From NCBI GenBank assembly GCA_023245475.1, contig JAHFKF010000008.1:1-24676 (forward strand): a stretch of 24,676 bases of DNA, written 5' to 3'. Every line of letters starts with the position of its first letter. Positions within the stretch are counted from its first letter, which is position 1. The stretch comes from Candidatus Levyibacteriota bacterium (lineage in GTDB: Bacteria; Patescibacteriota; Microgenomatia; Levybacterales; UBA12049). The position numbers and the translations under genes were made by a program. Shown here one piece after another: positions 6,187 to 12,379 of the stretch. The notes beneath the pieces are model-generated. The model worked only from the letters and a program-made list of their open reading frames with translations. It was not told where the DNA came from and did no database searches.

Positions 6187-6462
6187 TCACGTATTTGTTT
6201 TCTTAAATAATTGCATTATTTCCGAGATTACTTCATCTTTTTTTCCTTTTCCTATTGCAGCAGCAACACAGCTTTTGAGGTGGTTTTCCAAAATAAGATT
6301 ATCGGTTTGTTTCAGACCTGCTTGTACTGCTTGACTTTGATGCAGAATATCAATGCAATAGGTATCCTCCTCAATCATCTTAATAACTTTATCAAGATGA
6401 CCTCGTGTTATCTTGAGGCGATGAAGTATTCGTTCTTGAGTATCTTTTGGTCTGTATGCCAT
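6187..6462 (-). CDS. csoR: CsoR-type copper-sensing repressor
   Basis: The 91-residue all-helical CsoR/RcnR/FrmR family protein has the copper-sensing triad in exactly the canonical positions: C36 (DTYC), H61 and C65 (HLKSC). That favours Cu(I) over nickel or formaldehyde sensing. It should bind DNA as a tetramer without copper and release on Cu(I) binding. A CsoR-type inverted repeat (6460-6482) overlaps its -10 box and start codon, so it very likely represses itself and the two downstream genes (DUF305, ATPase), forming a self-contained copper-resistance operon. The GGGGG run just before the ATG serves as Shine-Dalgarno and lies inside the operator. Confidence 0.93.
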   Translation of the reverse strand: MAYRPKDTQERILHRLKITRGHLDKVIKMIEEDTYCIDILHQSQAVQAGLKQTDNLILENHLKSCVAAAIGKGKKDEVISEIMQLFKKTNT

Positions 6463-6482
6463 ATCCCCCCCATAGGGATATG
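6460..6482. promoter_or_regulatory. Probable CsoR operator
   Basis: A perfect 8-bp inverted repeat, CATATCCC / GGGATATG, has a 7-base spacer. The minus-strand core CCCTATGGGGGGG resembles known CsoR sites (TACCCTA.GGGGGTA type). It spans the region from the -10 box through the csoR start codon, so bound repressor would block both transcription and translation initiation. Confidence 0.7.
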
Positions 6483-6508
6483 TTACTCTTTTTTCAATAA
6501 ACGGTCAA
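6480..6508 (-). promoter_or_regulatory. Promoter of the copper operon
   Basis: -35 TTGACC (6508-6503), 17-base spacer, -10 TAACAT (6485-6480), read on the minus strand. The -10 overlaps the CsoR operator by three bases. Confidence 0.65.
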
Positions 6509-6532
6509 GAGAGAATAAGATGGATCGTGGAA

Positions 6533-7057
6533 TTAGTTACTTTGGAAATTGAGGTTTGATGGAGAAGCGGGGAGAGGCTTTTCCATATTCGTAACTTCTT
6601 TATCAAATACTTCTTCAAACTTTACATCATCAATCCAGACACTGCCTTTACCACTAAGCAGCACACCAAACGCAATCAGTTTACTGTCTTTGGGAACATC
6701 AAGGACAATCTCATACTCTTCCCATTCTTTGCTACCCGTGATTGGACGATTTTTCATATTGTCAAAGCCAAGAACATCATGTCCGGCGCCTTCAACTTTC
6801 ATCCATAGACCAGACCAACCACCAACGTTTTTTGCTTTGATAAATGCAGAAAGCTTCATCCGCTTGCCTTTGTATTTGGTCGCAGTAAAGTCTTGCATGA
6901 GTGTGCCAAAACCAGAGGGCGTATCTTTTCTTGATTTGAGGAACCCACTTGCTGAACCTGTATAAAACACATCTGTGTCCAACATAAATTCGTAGTCTTT
7001 AGGATTACTTCCAGCCGCAAGCCAGCCAGTAGGAACTTGATCTTTAACCTTTGTCAT
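6533..7057 (-). CDS. Stand-alone beta-sandwich domain like the C-terminal part of some AraC-type regulators
   Basis: The 174-residue soluble protein has a pattern I recognise from the C-terminal half of certain transcriptional regulators. It reads GWLAAGSNPKDYEFMLD (11-27), SASGFLKSRK, SGFGTLMQDFTA, KGKRMKLSAFIKAKNV, SGLWMKVEG, FDNMKNRPITGSKEWEEYEIVLDVP (98-122) and GKGSVWIDDVKFEEV (137-150). It looks like a jelly-roll similar to carbohydrate-binding modules. No DNA-binding domain or signal peptide is present, so a small-molecule or glycan-binding role is only a guess. The gene is single. Its -10, TGCTATAAT (7072-7064 on the minus strand), ends six bases before the ATG, so it is probably leaderless. 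It lies next to, but outside, the copper operon. Confidence 0.7.
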   Translation of the reverse strand: MTKVKDQVPTGWLAAGSNPKDYEFMLDTDVFYTGSASGFLKSRKDTPSGFGTLMQDFTATKYKGKRMKLSAFIKAKNVGGWSGLWMKVEGAGHDVLGFDNMKNRPITGSKEWEEYEIVLDVPKDSKLIAFGVLLSGKGSVWIDDVKFEEVFDKEVTNMEKPLPASPSNLNFQSN

Positions 7058-7063
7058 AAAGCA

Positions 7064-7072
7064 ATTATAGCA
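7064..7072 (-). promoter_or_regulatory. Extended -10 promoter of the beta-sandwich gene
   Basis: TGCTATAAT on the minus strand. It ends six bases before the start codon at 7057. Confidence 0.6.
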
Positions 7073-7121
7073 TATAAAGGAAAGGTCTCTTGAAAAACAT
7101 TCTAGATCAATATCCTATAGC

Positions 7122-7150
7122 TTGTAATTTGCGTCTTTTTTTCTTATAAT
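7122..7150 (+). promoter_or_regulatory. Promoter of the 190-residue unknown gene
   Basis: -35 TTGTAA (7122-7127), 17-base spacer, consensus -10 TATAAT (7145-7150). ATG 7157 follows after six bases. Confidence 0.6.
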
Positions 7151-7156
7151 GCGCTC

Positions 7157-7729
7157 ATGGTAGAGGGCAGTCGTCGGCCAAACCCTGATCAAAGTTTATA
7201 CATCCCTGCATTCCCTGTCGTATGGAGCACAACAGGAGAGACGGGTAAACTGCACTCATTAGTAATGGTTCCACGGAAACAACCAATTGCTATTACCTAT
7301 ACTAAACCTAACGGTCACGATATTCATTCATTAGCAATAGATATAACCATGGTTCCTGAGCAAACAGGCCACCGATGGACTGTATATGGAAGTGCTGACC
7401 GTCAAACACTTGCATCATTTCGTCTACGACGCCAACGAGAGCAACGTTATCAAATTCCGGAAATCACAAAAGATGATTTGCAAAAATTACAGCAATATGG
7501 ACCTATACAACAAATTCATCAGGATCAATATAATCTATTCTGGCAACTCACGACAAAGCAATTAACGCCTTTTTTCAGAGAAGTATGGCAACCCCAAAAT
7601 ACGGAGGGTCATGAATTTAAATTAGCGGCAGATGACTATCGGATTCTTCCAGAAAAAATTCCATTATTTCATCAACTAAAACAAGCATCTCTGAGAGTAA
7701 ATCCAATTAAGATGAATTCAAGCAGGTAA
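7157..7729 (+). CDS. Hypothetical protein, 190 residues
   Basis: I do not recognise this family. The protein is soluble by appearance, without a signal peptide or membrane segment. The first half is rich in beta-type segments (SLYIPAFPVVWSTTGETGKLHSLVMVP, IAITYTKPNGHDIHSLAIDITMV, HRWTVYGSADRQTLASFRL). The second half is helical, charged and Gln-rich (QREQRYQ, DDLQKLQQYGPIQQIHQDQYNLFWQL). The strong -10 box six bases before the ATG and an uninterrupted frame support a real gene with a leaderless mRNA. It ends three bases from the stop of the converging carboxypeptidase gene, with no terminator visible between them. Confidence 0.7.
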   Translation: MVEGSRRPNPDQSLYIPAFPVVWSTTGETGKLHSLVMVPRKQPIAITYTKPNGHDIHSLAIDITMVPEQTGHRWTVYGSADRQTLASFRLRRQREQRYQIPEITKDDLQKLQQYGPIQQIHQDQYNLFWQLTTKQLTPFFREVWQPQNTEGHEFKLAADDYRILPEKIPLFHQLKQASLRVNPIKMNSSR

Positions 7730-7732
7730 TCA

Positions 7733-8707
7733 TTATTCACCCGTAAAAGGTGGGGGCTCAATGTTTAATGATTTGAGAGAATAATCAAGCAATTCTTTCA
7801 TCTCGCCCCTGCGATTTTCGCTATTGAGAAGAATACCAATAATTCGATGCCCCTCATAATCAAGGTAGGTAACGAGACATAATCCCGCTTCTGGGGTATA
7901 ACCTGTCTTAACACCCTTAACTCCAGGATAGGTCGTTAACAAATTGGTTTCGTTCACTAAATTATACTCTTGGTGACCACTTGTTCGCACAATGGTACGT
8001 TCTGATGTCTCGACAATCTGAACAAAAATGGGGAAGTTCTCTAATGCATAGCGAGTAATTACTAATAGGTCGTAGGCAGTCGTATACTGAATGCCGTCAC
8101 CTTGCAAACCAGAAGGGTTGCTAAATTTAGTGTCGAGTAAACCCAACGCTTTTGCTTTATCATTCATCGCGTGAATAAACCCTTCTCTTCCAAACGGTGA
8201 GTTACTTGCAAGGACTTCCGCGGCATCGTTACCTGAAGGAAGCATAAGACCATACAGTAACTCTTCAAGAGATAATGTCTCTCCCGAAACAAGTCCCATA
8301 CTGTCTTCGCCGACAAGATTTGCCTCAGTAACCAAATATCGGTCATCTGGTTGAGGGTTTTCCAAACTAACGATAGCAGTCATAATCTTGGTAAGCGACG
8401 CCATCGGCAACCGCTCTCTGGGAGATTTTTCAAAAATAACTTTTTTCGTTGTGAGATCATACATCAGTACAGATTTGGCCGTCAGTGACATAGTATCAAA
8501 GTCACTTCCATATGTCTTTTCAATAAAAGGAAGCCATAAGTCGAGTAAGCGAACCTGCTTATTTTTATGAAGCGTCAGGTAATCGGGGAGAGGGGAATTG
8601 ATCAGAACAGCATCGGTGCGCTGTGAATCATCGACGCGAAGAAACAGAAAGGTAAAACCAAGAGAAAGTAATGTAATACTAATAAAATAGAGGAAAAAAC
8701 GCTTCAT
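7733..8707 (-). CDS. dacA: D-alanyl-D-alanine carboxypeptidase (peptidase S11, DacA type)
   Basis: This penicillin-binding-type enzyme trims the terminal D-Ala from peptidoglycan stem peptides. All three active-site motifs are present: SLTK (S104 nucleophile, K107), SGN (158-160) and KTG (267-269). The N-terminal hydrophobic segment FFLYFISITLLSLGFTFLFL (4-23) is an uncleaved anchor or signal. At 324 residues it is the S11 catalytic domain with little C-terminal extension, so it lacks the amphipathic beta-domain of E. coli PBP5. A weak -10, TACAAA (8720-8715), ends seven bases before the ATG. It is divergent from the phosphoesterase gene, with a 52-base shared promoter region. A wall-acting enzyme next to sortase and glycan genes fits a surface-biogenesis neighbourhood. 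Confidence 0.95.
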   Translation of the reverse strand: MKRFFLYFISITLLSLGFTFLFLRVDDSQRTDAVLINSPLPDYLTLHKNKQVRLLDLWLPFIEKTYGSDFDTMSLTAKSVLMYDLTTKKVIFEKSPRERLPMASLTKIMTAIVSLENPQPDDRYLVTEANLVGEDSMGLVSGETLSLEELLYGLMLPSGNDAAEVLASNSPFGREGFIHAMNDKAKALGLLDTKFSNPSGLQGDGIQYTTAYDLLVITRYALENFPIFVQIVETSERTIVRTSGHQEYNLVNETNLLTTYPGVKGVKTGYTPEAGLCLVTYLDYEGHRIIGILLNSENRRGEMKELLDYSLKSLNIEPPPFTGE

Positions 8708-8720
8708 CGACGTCTTTGTA

Positions 8721-8729
8721 TGGTATAAT
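8721..8729 (+). promoter_or_regulatory. Extended -10 promoter of the phosphoesterase gene
   Basis: TGGTATAAT is a consensus extended -10 box 30 bases before ATG 8760, giving a leader of about 24 bases without a clear Shine-Dalgarno. It abuts the weak minus-strand -10 of the carboxypeptidase gene. Confidence 0.5.
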
Positions 8730-8759
8730 TTTTAAGGTTAATTTACAAGTAGTTCGTGT

Positions 8760-9566
8760 ATGAAATTATCTCTTCTTAGCTTTAATACCTTTGGTGTCCC
8801 TTTCTTTTCTCCCGATGTTAAGGGCAGATATAAACGTGCTGCTGAGATTATAGAACAAAGCAATACTGATATCGTCTGTTTACAAGAGATTTCAACATAC
8901 TATCATTTTTCAGTTATCAAAAAATATCTTAAAAGCTATCCTTACGTCGTTAAACACAATAATATTTGGGGTCCAAGAGGTGGACTTGTGATTGCATCGA
9001 AAGTACCCATTGAAGAGATAACCTATACCAACTTCCGTGCACTCGGGACGTTTCGTGATGCATCATTTTATACACGACTCAATAAAAATGGGCTGCTCAC
9101 AGTAAAGGTAAAAAATCATGACTTGTACATCGTCAACACTCACACTGTTACTGATTTTGAATTTGAATGGTCTCCCCAGAATAAGCTTTACCAACATGTA
9201 AAAGGCCAGGTGCTTGAAATAACAGAGATGATCAAAAAGCTATCTCATCAAGAAAAAAATATTATCGTTACTGGCGACTTTAATATAAAGAAAAATTCTC
9301 AGCTTTATAAAAGCTTTCTTACTGAAACAAACGCAATGGATCTTTTTGGAAAAGAGATAGAACCAACGTACTTTCATGATCGAGATTCTCGATTCCCAGG
9401 GAAAACATCAGAGAGAATCGACTTTATGTTTTATATCAAAGGCAAAAAGAAACTAACACCACTGACACGTACCCATTTATTTGAAAAAGAAGAGATACTC
9501 AGTAATGGCAAAAAAAGTTACCTATCAGATCATATCGGACTTAAAATAGATTTTGATATAGTTTAA
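8760..9566 (+). CDS. Endonuclease/exonuclease/phosphatase (EEP) family phosphoesterase
   Basis: The 268-residue protein carries the full EEP metal-dependent active site: N9 (SFNT), E43 (LQEIS), H128 (NTHT), D173 and N175 (TGDFNI), D221 (ERIDFMF) and D257-H258 (SDHIG). The fold cleaves phosphodiester or phosphomonoester bonds using Mg2+. Members include exonuclease III, DNase I, inositol phosphatases and neutral sphingomyelinases. The layout (SFNTFGVPFF, then GLVIASK, EWSPQNKLYQ) is closer to the sphingomyelinase/EEP-lipid side than to DNA-repair exonucleases, but this is weak evidence. There is no signal peptide, so it should be cytosolic. The gene is monocistronic. Confidence 0.88.
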   Translation: MKLSLLSFNTFGVPFFSPDVKGRYKRAAEIIEQSNTDIVCLQEISTYYHFSVIKKYLKSYPYVVKHNNIWGPRGGLVIASKVPIEEITYTNFRALGTFRDASFYTRLNKNGLLTVKVKNHDLYIVNTHTVTDFEFEWSPQNKLYQHVKGQVLEITEMIKKLSHQEKNIIVTGDFNIKKNSQLYKSFLTETNAMDLFGKEIEPTYFHDRDSRFPGKTSERIDFMFYIKGKKKLTPLTRTHLFEKEEILSNGKKSYLSDHIGLKIDFDIV

Positions 9567-9582
9567 TTGCTTTTGTGCAATT
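9565..9582 (+). other. Small hairpin at the end of the phosphoesterase gene
   Basis: AATTGC / GCAATT arms with a TTTTGT loop overlap the TAA stop codon. No T-run follows, so it is not a standard terminator. It may protect the 3' end or have no function. Confidence 0.3.
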
Positions 9583-9588
9583 GACACA

Positions 9589-9659
9589 ACTCTTCTATTA
9601 AACTATCCTACATATATCACAGCCAGCGCAACTCTTCCTATAACCTGGCGCAATTATTC
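9589..9659 (+). repeat. Imperfect short direct repeats upstream of the repeat-protein gene
   Basis: CAACTCTTC occurs at 9589-9597 and 9629-9637 (40 bases apart), with a related CAATTATTC at 9651-9659. Two copies are preceded by GCG (GCGCAACTCTTCC and GCGCAATTATTCC). They could be protein-binding sites for the promoter at 9699, or chance. They account for most of the otherwise gene-free 9567-9690 stretch. Confidence 0.3.
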
Positions 9660-9698
9660 CCGTATATGATGAACACCTGCCCGGCATTTATCCTTTAT

Positions 9699-9704
9699 TA
9701 TAAT
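9699..9704 (+). promoter_or_regulatory. -10 box of the secreted repeat-protein gene
   Basis: A consensus TATAAT with no clear -35. It predicts a transcript starting near 9711, directly before the hairpin at 9713. Confidence 0.5.
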
Positions 9705-9712
9705 TCGTGGTC

Positions 9713-9758
9713 AACCTCTTGAGTTTTGTTTTTGGGGAAACTCCAGAGGTTTTTTTTT
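9713..9758 (+). terminator. Terminator-like hairpin with T-run in the leader of the secreted repeat protein
   Basis: AACCTCT/AGAGGTT and GAGTTT/AAACTC give a 13-bp stem with one T/C mismatch and an 11-base loop. At least seven T follow. By structure it is an intrinsic terminator and may end the phosphoesterase transcript. It lies after the only visible promoter (-10 at 9699) and just before the Shine-Dalgarno AAAGGAGGTGA (9761-9771) of the next gene. It could therefore instead be a 5' stabilising hairpin or an attenuator. Confidence 0.7.
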
Positions 9759-9778
9759 GGAAAGGAGGTGAATAAAAC

Positions 9779-10378
9779 ATGCGATATCTAAATGCAAAAA
9801 TCGGAAGTGCCGTCGCAATTGCTTCAATTGTGGCGACCGTAATTGCACCAGTAAGTTTAGCTAGTACAGACATAGTTGTAGCTCAAAACGGAGCAAAGTC
9901 AGACAATACTGTTAAAGTAAATAACACTGACAAAACAATTGTTAATCAATCAAACAAGACAGTTGTTATCAACGATGTTAAAACCAGCTCAAATACAGGA
10001 GGCAACGATGCCAATATGAATACTGGCGGAGATGTTACTGTAAAAACAGGTGACACAAAAACAAAAGTAAATGTCACAACAACTGGTTCAGTAAATAAAG
10101 CAACGCTTGCTAACTCATGCGGTTGCGAAGATGACACAACAGTTACTGTTGAAAAGAATGGTGCTAAGTCAGACAACACTGTTAAGTTAAATAACGGTTC
10201 TGTCAAGAAAGTTAACCAAGGCAACAGTACCTTAGTCGTTAACAAGGTCAAAACATCATCAAACACAGGAGGCAATGATGCCAACAAAAACACTGATGGT
10301 AAAACGACCGTAAATACCGGTAACGAAAAAACAAAAGTAAACGTTACAACAACCGGTTCAAAGAATGTTCTTAAGTAA
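9779..10378 (+). CDS. Secreted repeat protein with two SNTGGNDAN-type units
   Basis: The 199-residue protein starts with a signal peptide (residues 1 to about 29, ending PVSLAS). Two copies of a roughly 70-residue unit follow with a 90-residue period: 37-104 and 127-194. Both begin NGAKSDNTVK, pass through VKTSSNTGGNDAN (68-79, 158-169) and end with TKVNVTTTGS. They are joined by a linker with a Cys pair (CGC, 114-116). The short alternating Val/Thr/Asn strands suggest a beta-solenoid or curli-like fibre. This is a common kind of CPR surface protein without assigned function. There is no sortase motif or transmembrane anchor at the C-terminus, so it is probably released or self-assembling. 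It has the strongest Shine-Dalgarno in the window (AAAGGAGGTGA), suggesting high expression. Confidence 0.85.
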   Translation: MRYLNAKIGSAVAIASIVATVIAPVSLASTDIVVAQNGAKSDNTVKVNNTDKTIVNQSNKTVVINDVKTSSNTGGNDANMNTGGDVTVKTGDTKTKVNVTTTGSVNKATLANSCGCEDDTTVTVEKNGAKSDNTVKLNNGSVKKVNQGNSTLVVNKVKTSSNTGGNDANKNTDGKTTVNTGNEKTKVNVTTTGSKNVLK

Positions 10379-10397
10379 CAAGAATATTCGTTTCCCT

Positions 10398-10436
10398 AAA
10401 AGCCCTGCAAATTGCTTAAAACCATGCAGGGCTTTT
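10398..10436 (+). terminator. Intrinsic terminator after the repeat protein
   Basis: AAAAGCCCTGCA / TGCAGGGCTTTT form a perfect 12-bp stem with a 15-base loop. It ends directly before the next gene's -10 box, so terminator and promoter are nearly fused. Confidence 0.85.
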
Positions 10437-10440
10437 GTTG

Positions 10441-10446
10441 TATAAT
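10441..10446 (+). promoter_or_regulatory. -10 box of the flavin monooxygenase gene
   Basis: A consensus TATAAT nine bases before ATG 10456. Its -35 region falls inside the upstream terminator hairpin. Confidence 0.55.
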
Positions 10447-10455
10447 ACACCTACA

Positions 10456-11817
10456 ATGGCACTACAAAAGGATACAACAATAACCATCATCGGCGCTGGA
10501 ATTGCTGGCGCTTTTCTTGCAATCTTACTCGCCAAACGAGGATATAAGGTTATCGTCTATGAACGTACTTCAGAAAATGAATTAAGTAAAAACGCTTCCA
10601 GCAGATCTTTTAATCTCACATTTTATTCCTATGCGGTTTCAGTGCTCAAAAAAGCTGGAATTTGGGAAGCTATTGAACCAACCCTTGTACGTACTGTTGG
10701 ATCAATTACCCAAGTCACCCAAGACCCACCTGTCTCAAGATTTAATCCAACAGGCGCACCTCAATATGTTGTTCAAAGGGCGCTTATTCTTAAAACATTG
10801 ATTAACGAAGCTCTTCGTTTTCCCAATGTAACATTTCATTTTTCAACGGCTCTGGTCGCGCTGGATCGCAAAGAAAAAACAATCCTTATCCAAGATCTTA
10901 AAACAAAAAAACACCAAACAGTTTCTTGCGATATTATTGTAGGAGCAGACGGAGTGAATTCACAAGTTCGTCTGTTTATGCAGCAAAGACAAGTAACAAA
11001 ACATATCCAGGAATACGCAGATTGGGAATACAAACAAGTCTCTTTCTCACCTGAGCGTGTAAAAGAGCTTGGATTCAAAGAGAATACTATTTATGCCTGG
11101 ACAAGAAAACATGCGGCATTACTTGCTCACCCAAATCAGGATAAATCGTTTAGCGCTCTCCTGATGTTACCAACGAATCCTCACTATGGTTTTCAGTCAC
11201 TTGCTTCAAAAGAAGTCATAGAGCGTTTTATCGCCAAACAGTTTAAAGATTTACTACCCGCAATGCCTGAAATGGCTCATGATATCCTCAAGAATCCACG
11301 CGGACAATTTGTTACGATCTATACAGAGCCATGGTATTACAAAGACTTTATGGTGCTTATAGGGGACGCTGCTCATGGATTTTCACCGTTCTATGGACAA
11401 GGTATGTCCGCCGCATTTACGGATTGTATGGAGTTGGATACGCTTATTGAAAAATATGGAGATCAATGGCAAAAGGTTTTTGCTACCTATCAAGAGAATC
11501 GAAAAAAACATACAGATGCTTTAGCAGATTTGTCTAAAGAAACATTACGGCTCTATATTCGATATAAGAAAGCTGACTATGGTGCCGTTTATAATAAAGT
11601 TGAATCACTGCTCTCGACCCTTCTTCCAAGCATTTTCCCAACACCAGCATCCATTAACATCGCTTATGACCCAGGACATACAGCTGATCATGTGGCAAAA
11701 CATACGAAACAAAGGAGATTATATAAAATGTTGGGGATTTCTTTATTGGTAGGAGTAGCAACGGGGATTATTGGACTTCACGAAAATATTACTAAAGCAT
11801 TACACAGCAAGCATTAG
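10456..11817 (+). CDS. FAD-dependent monooxygenase, kynurenine 3-monooxygenase-like
   Basis: The protein has 453 residues from ATG 10456. Class A flavoprotein hydroxylase motifs are present: N-terminal dinucleotide site TIIGAGIAGAFLAILLAKRG with an E at the strand end (VYERT), the DG motif IIVGADGVNSQVR, and the GD motif LIGDAAHGFSPFYGQGMSAAFTDC. The segment SSRSFNLTFYSYAVSVLKKAGIW and the long FYGQGMSAAFTDCMELDTLIEKY resemble kynurenine 3-monooxygenase more than UbiH or phenol hydroxylases. The C-terminus has a membrane segment (MLGISLLVGVATGIIGL), as eukaryotic kynurenine monooxygenases do. The substrate is unproven and no other tryptophan-degradation gene is nearby. The start was chosen because a TATAAT box lies nine bases upstream; an upstream TTG start would be 5' of that box. 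Its stop overlaps the sortase stop by 3 bases, tail to tail. Confidence 0.85.
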   Translation: MALQKDTTITIIGAGIAGAFLAILLAKRGYKVIVYERTSENELSKNASSRSFNLTFYSYAVSVLKKAGIWEAIEPTLVRTVGSITQVTQDPPVSRFNPTGAPQYVVQRALILKTLINEALRFPNVTFHFSTALVALDRKEKTILIQDLKTKKHQTVSCDIIVGADGVNSQVRLFMQQRQVTKHIQEYADWEYKQVSFSPERVKELGFKENTIYAWTRKHAALLAHPNQDKSFSALLMLPTNPHYGFQSLASKEVIERFIAKQFKDLLPAMPEMAHDILKNPRGQFVTIYTEPWYYKDFMVLIGDAAHGFSPFYGQGMSAAFTDCMELDTLIEKYGDQWQKVFATYQENRKKHTDALADLSKETLRLYIRYKKADYGAVYNKVESLLSTLLPSIFPTPASINIAYDPGHTADHVAKHTKQRRLYKMLGISLLVGVATGIIGLHENITKALHSKH

Positions 11818-12362
11818 TGATGTTCATCCAAAATAGCTACGACGACAAATCGTTTACTATCAAACCAACCAGCACATGTATAGAGCGTAATTCGTTTATC
11901 TGTTGTTTGATTAAGGATACTGCCTTCGTTGGCAGACACAGTTGAGGTATATTCAATGGTGAAGGTTTTACGAGTTCCATCAGCATAGATAATTTGTACT
12001 TTTTCTCCTGGCTTTATATACATAAGTGGACCAAAGAGACTTGCCCAGTTATGACCATAGATAATACTATTTCCTTTTTCGCCAGGAATAGGGGATGAGG
12101 TCAAATAAGAAGCACCGTTATTGGTCGTATCCCACAGAGAATTTCTAATTTCAGCTGATACGATAGGTAAATCAATTGTCACAGCAGGGATGATAAGACG
12201 AGTAGGTGTACTTGCCTTATGTTTGGATTGCTCGTGCTTTTGTGACTCCTTGTAATCAGCAAACGCCAAACGATTCGGATTGTGGGTTAGACCAAAGTAA
12301 TAGCCACCCAAAAGTAGCCAAAGTACGCCAAAAATGATTAAGATTAGGGCAAAGTGTTTCAT
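11814..12362 (-). CDS. Sortase (LAKTG-type substrate partner next door)
   Basis: This membrane-anchored transpeptidase has 182 residues. An N-terminal transmembrane segment (FALILIIFGVLWLLLGGYYFG) and a charged linker are followed by the sortase beta-barrel. The catalytic residues are visible: H104 in YGHNWASLFGPL, C163 in TLYTCAG and R171 in SKRFVVVA. It would cleave sorting signals and attach proteins to a cell-surface nucleophile. The downstream end of a two-gene unit, it starts 17 bases after the gene for a protein ending in LAKTG plus a membrane tail. LAxTG is the signal used by class E sortases, so class E-like activity is likely, although the class cannot be fixed from motifs alone. 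Confidence 0.92.
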   Translation of the reverse strand: MKHFALILIIFGVLWLLLGGYYFGLTHNPNRLAFADYKESQKHEQSKHKASTPTRLIIPAVTIDLPIVSAEIRNSLWDTTNNGASYLTSSPIPGEKGNSIIYGHNWASLFGPLMYIKPGEKVQIIYADGTRKTFTIEYTSTVSANEGSILNQTTDKRITLYTCAGWFDSKRFVVVAILDEHH

Positions 12363-12379
12363 AAGAAATTATTTAGGAA

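Noticed and set aside
9589..9659. CRISPR-like array
   Set aside because: Only two exact 9-base copies with a third imperfect one; far too short and irregular.
9946..10293. 115-codon minus-strand open frame within the repeat protein
   Set aside because: It is the mirror of the Thr/Val/Asn-rich repeats; its apparent hydrophobic segments come from that composition.
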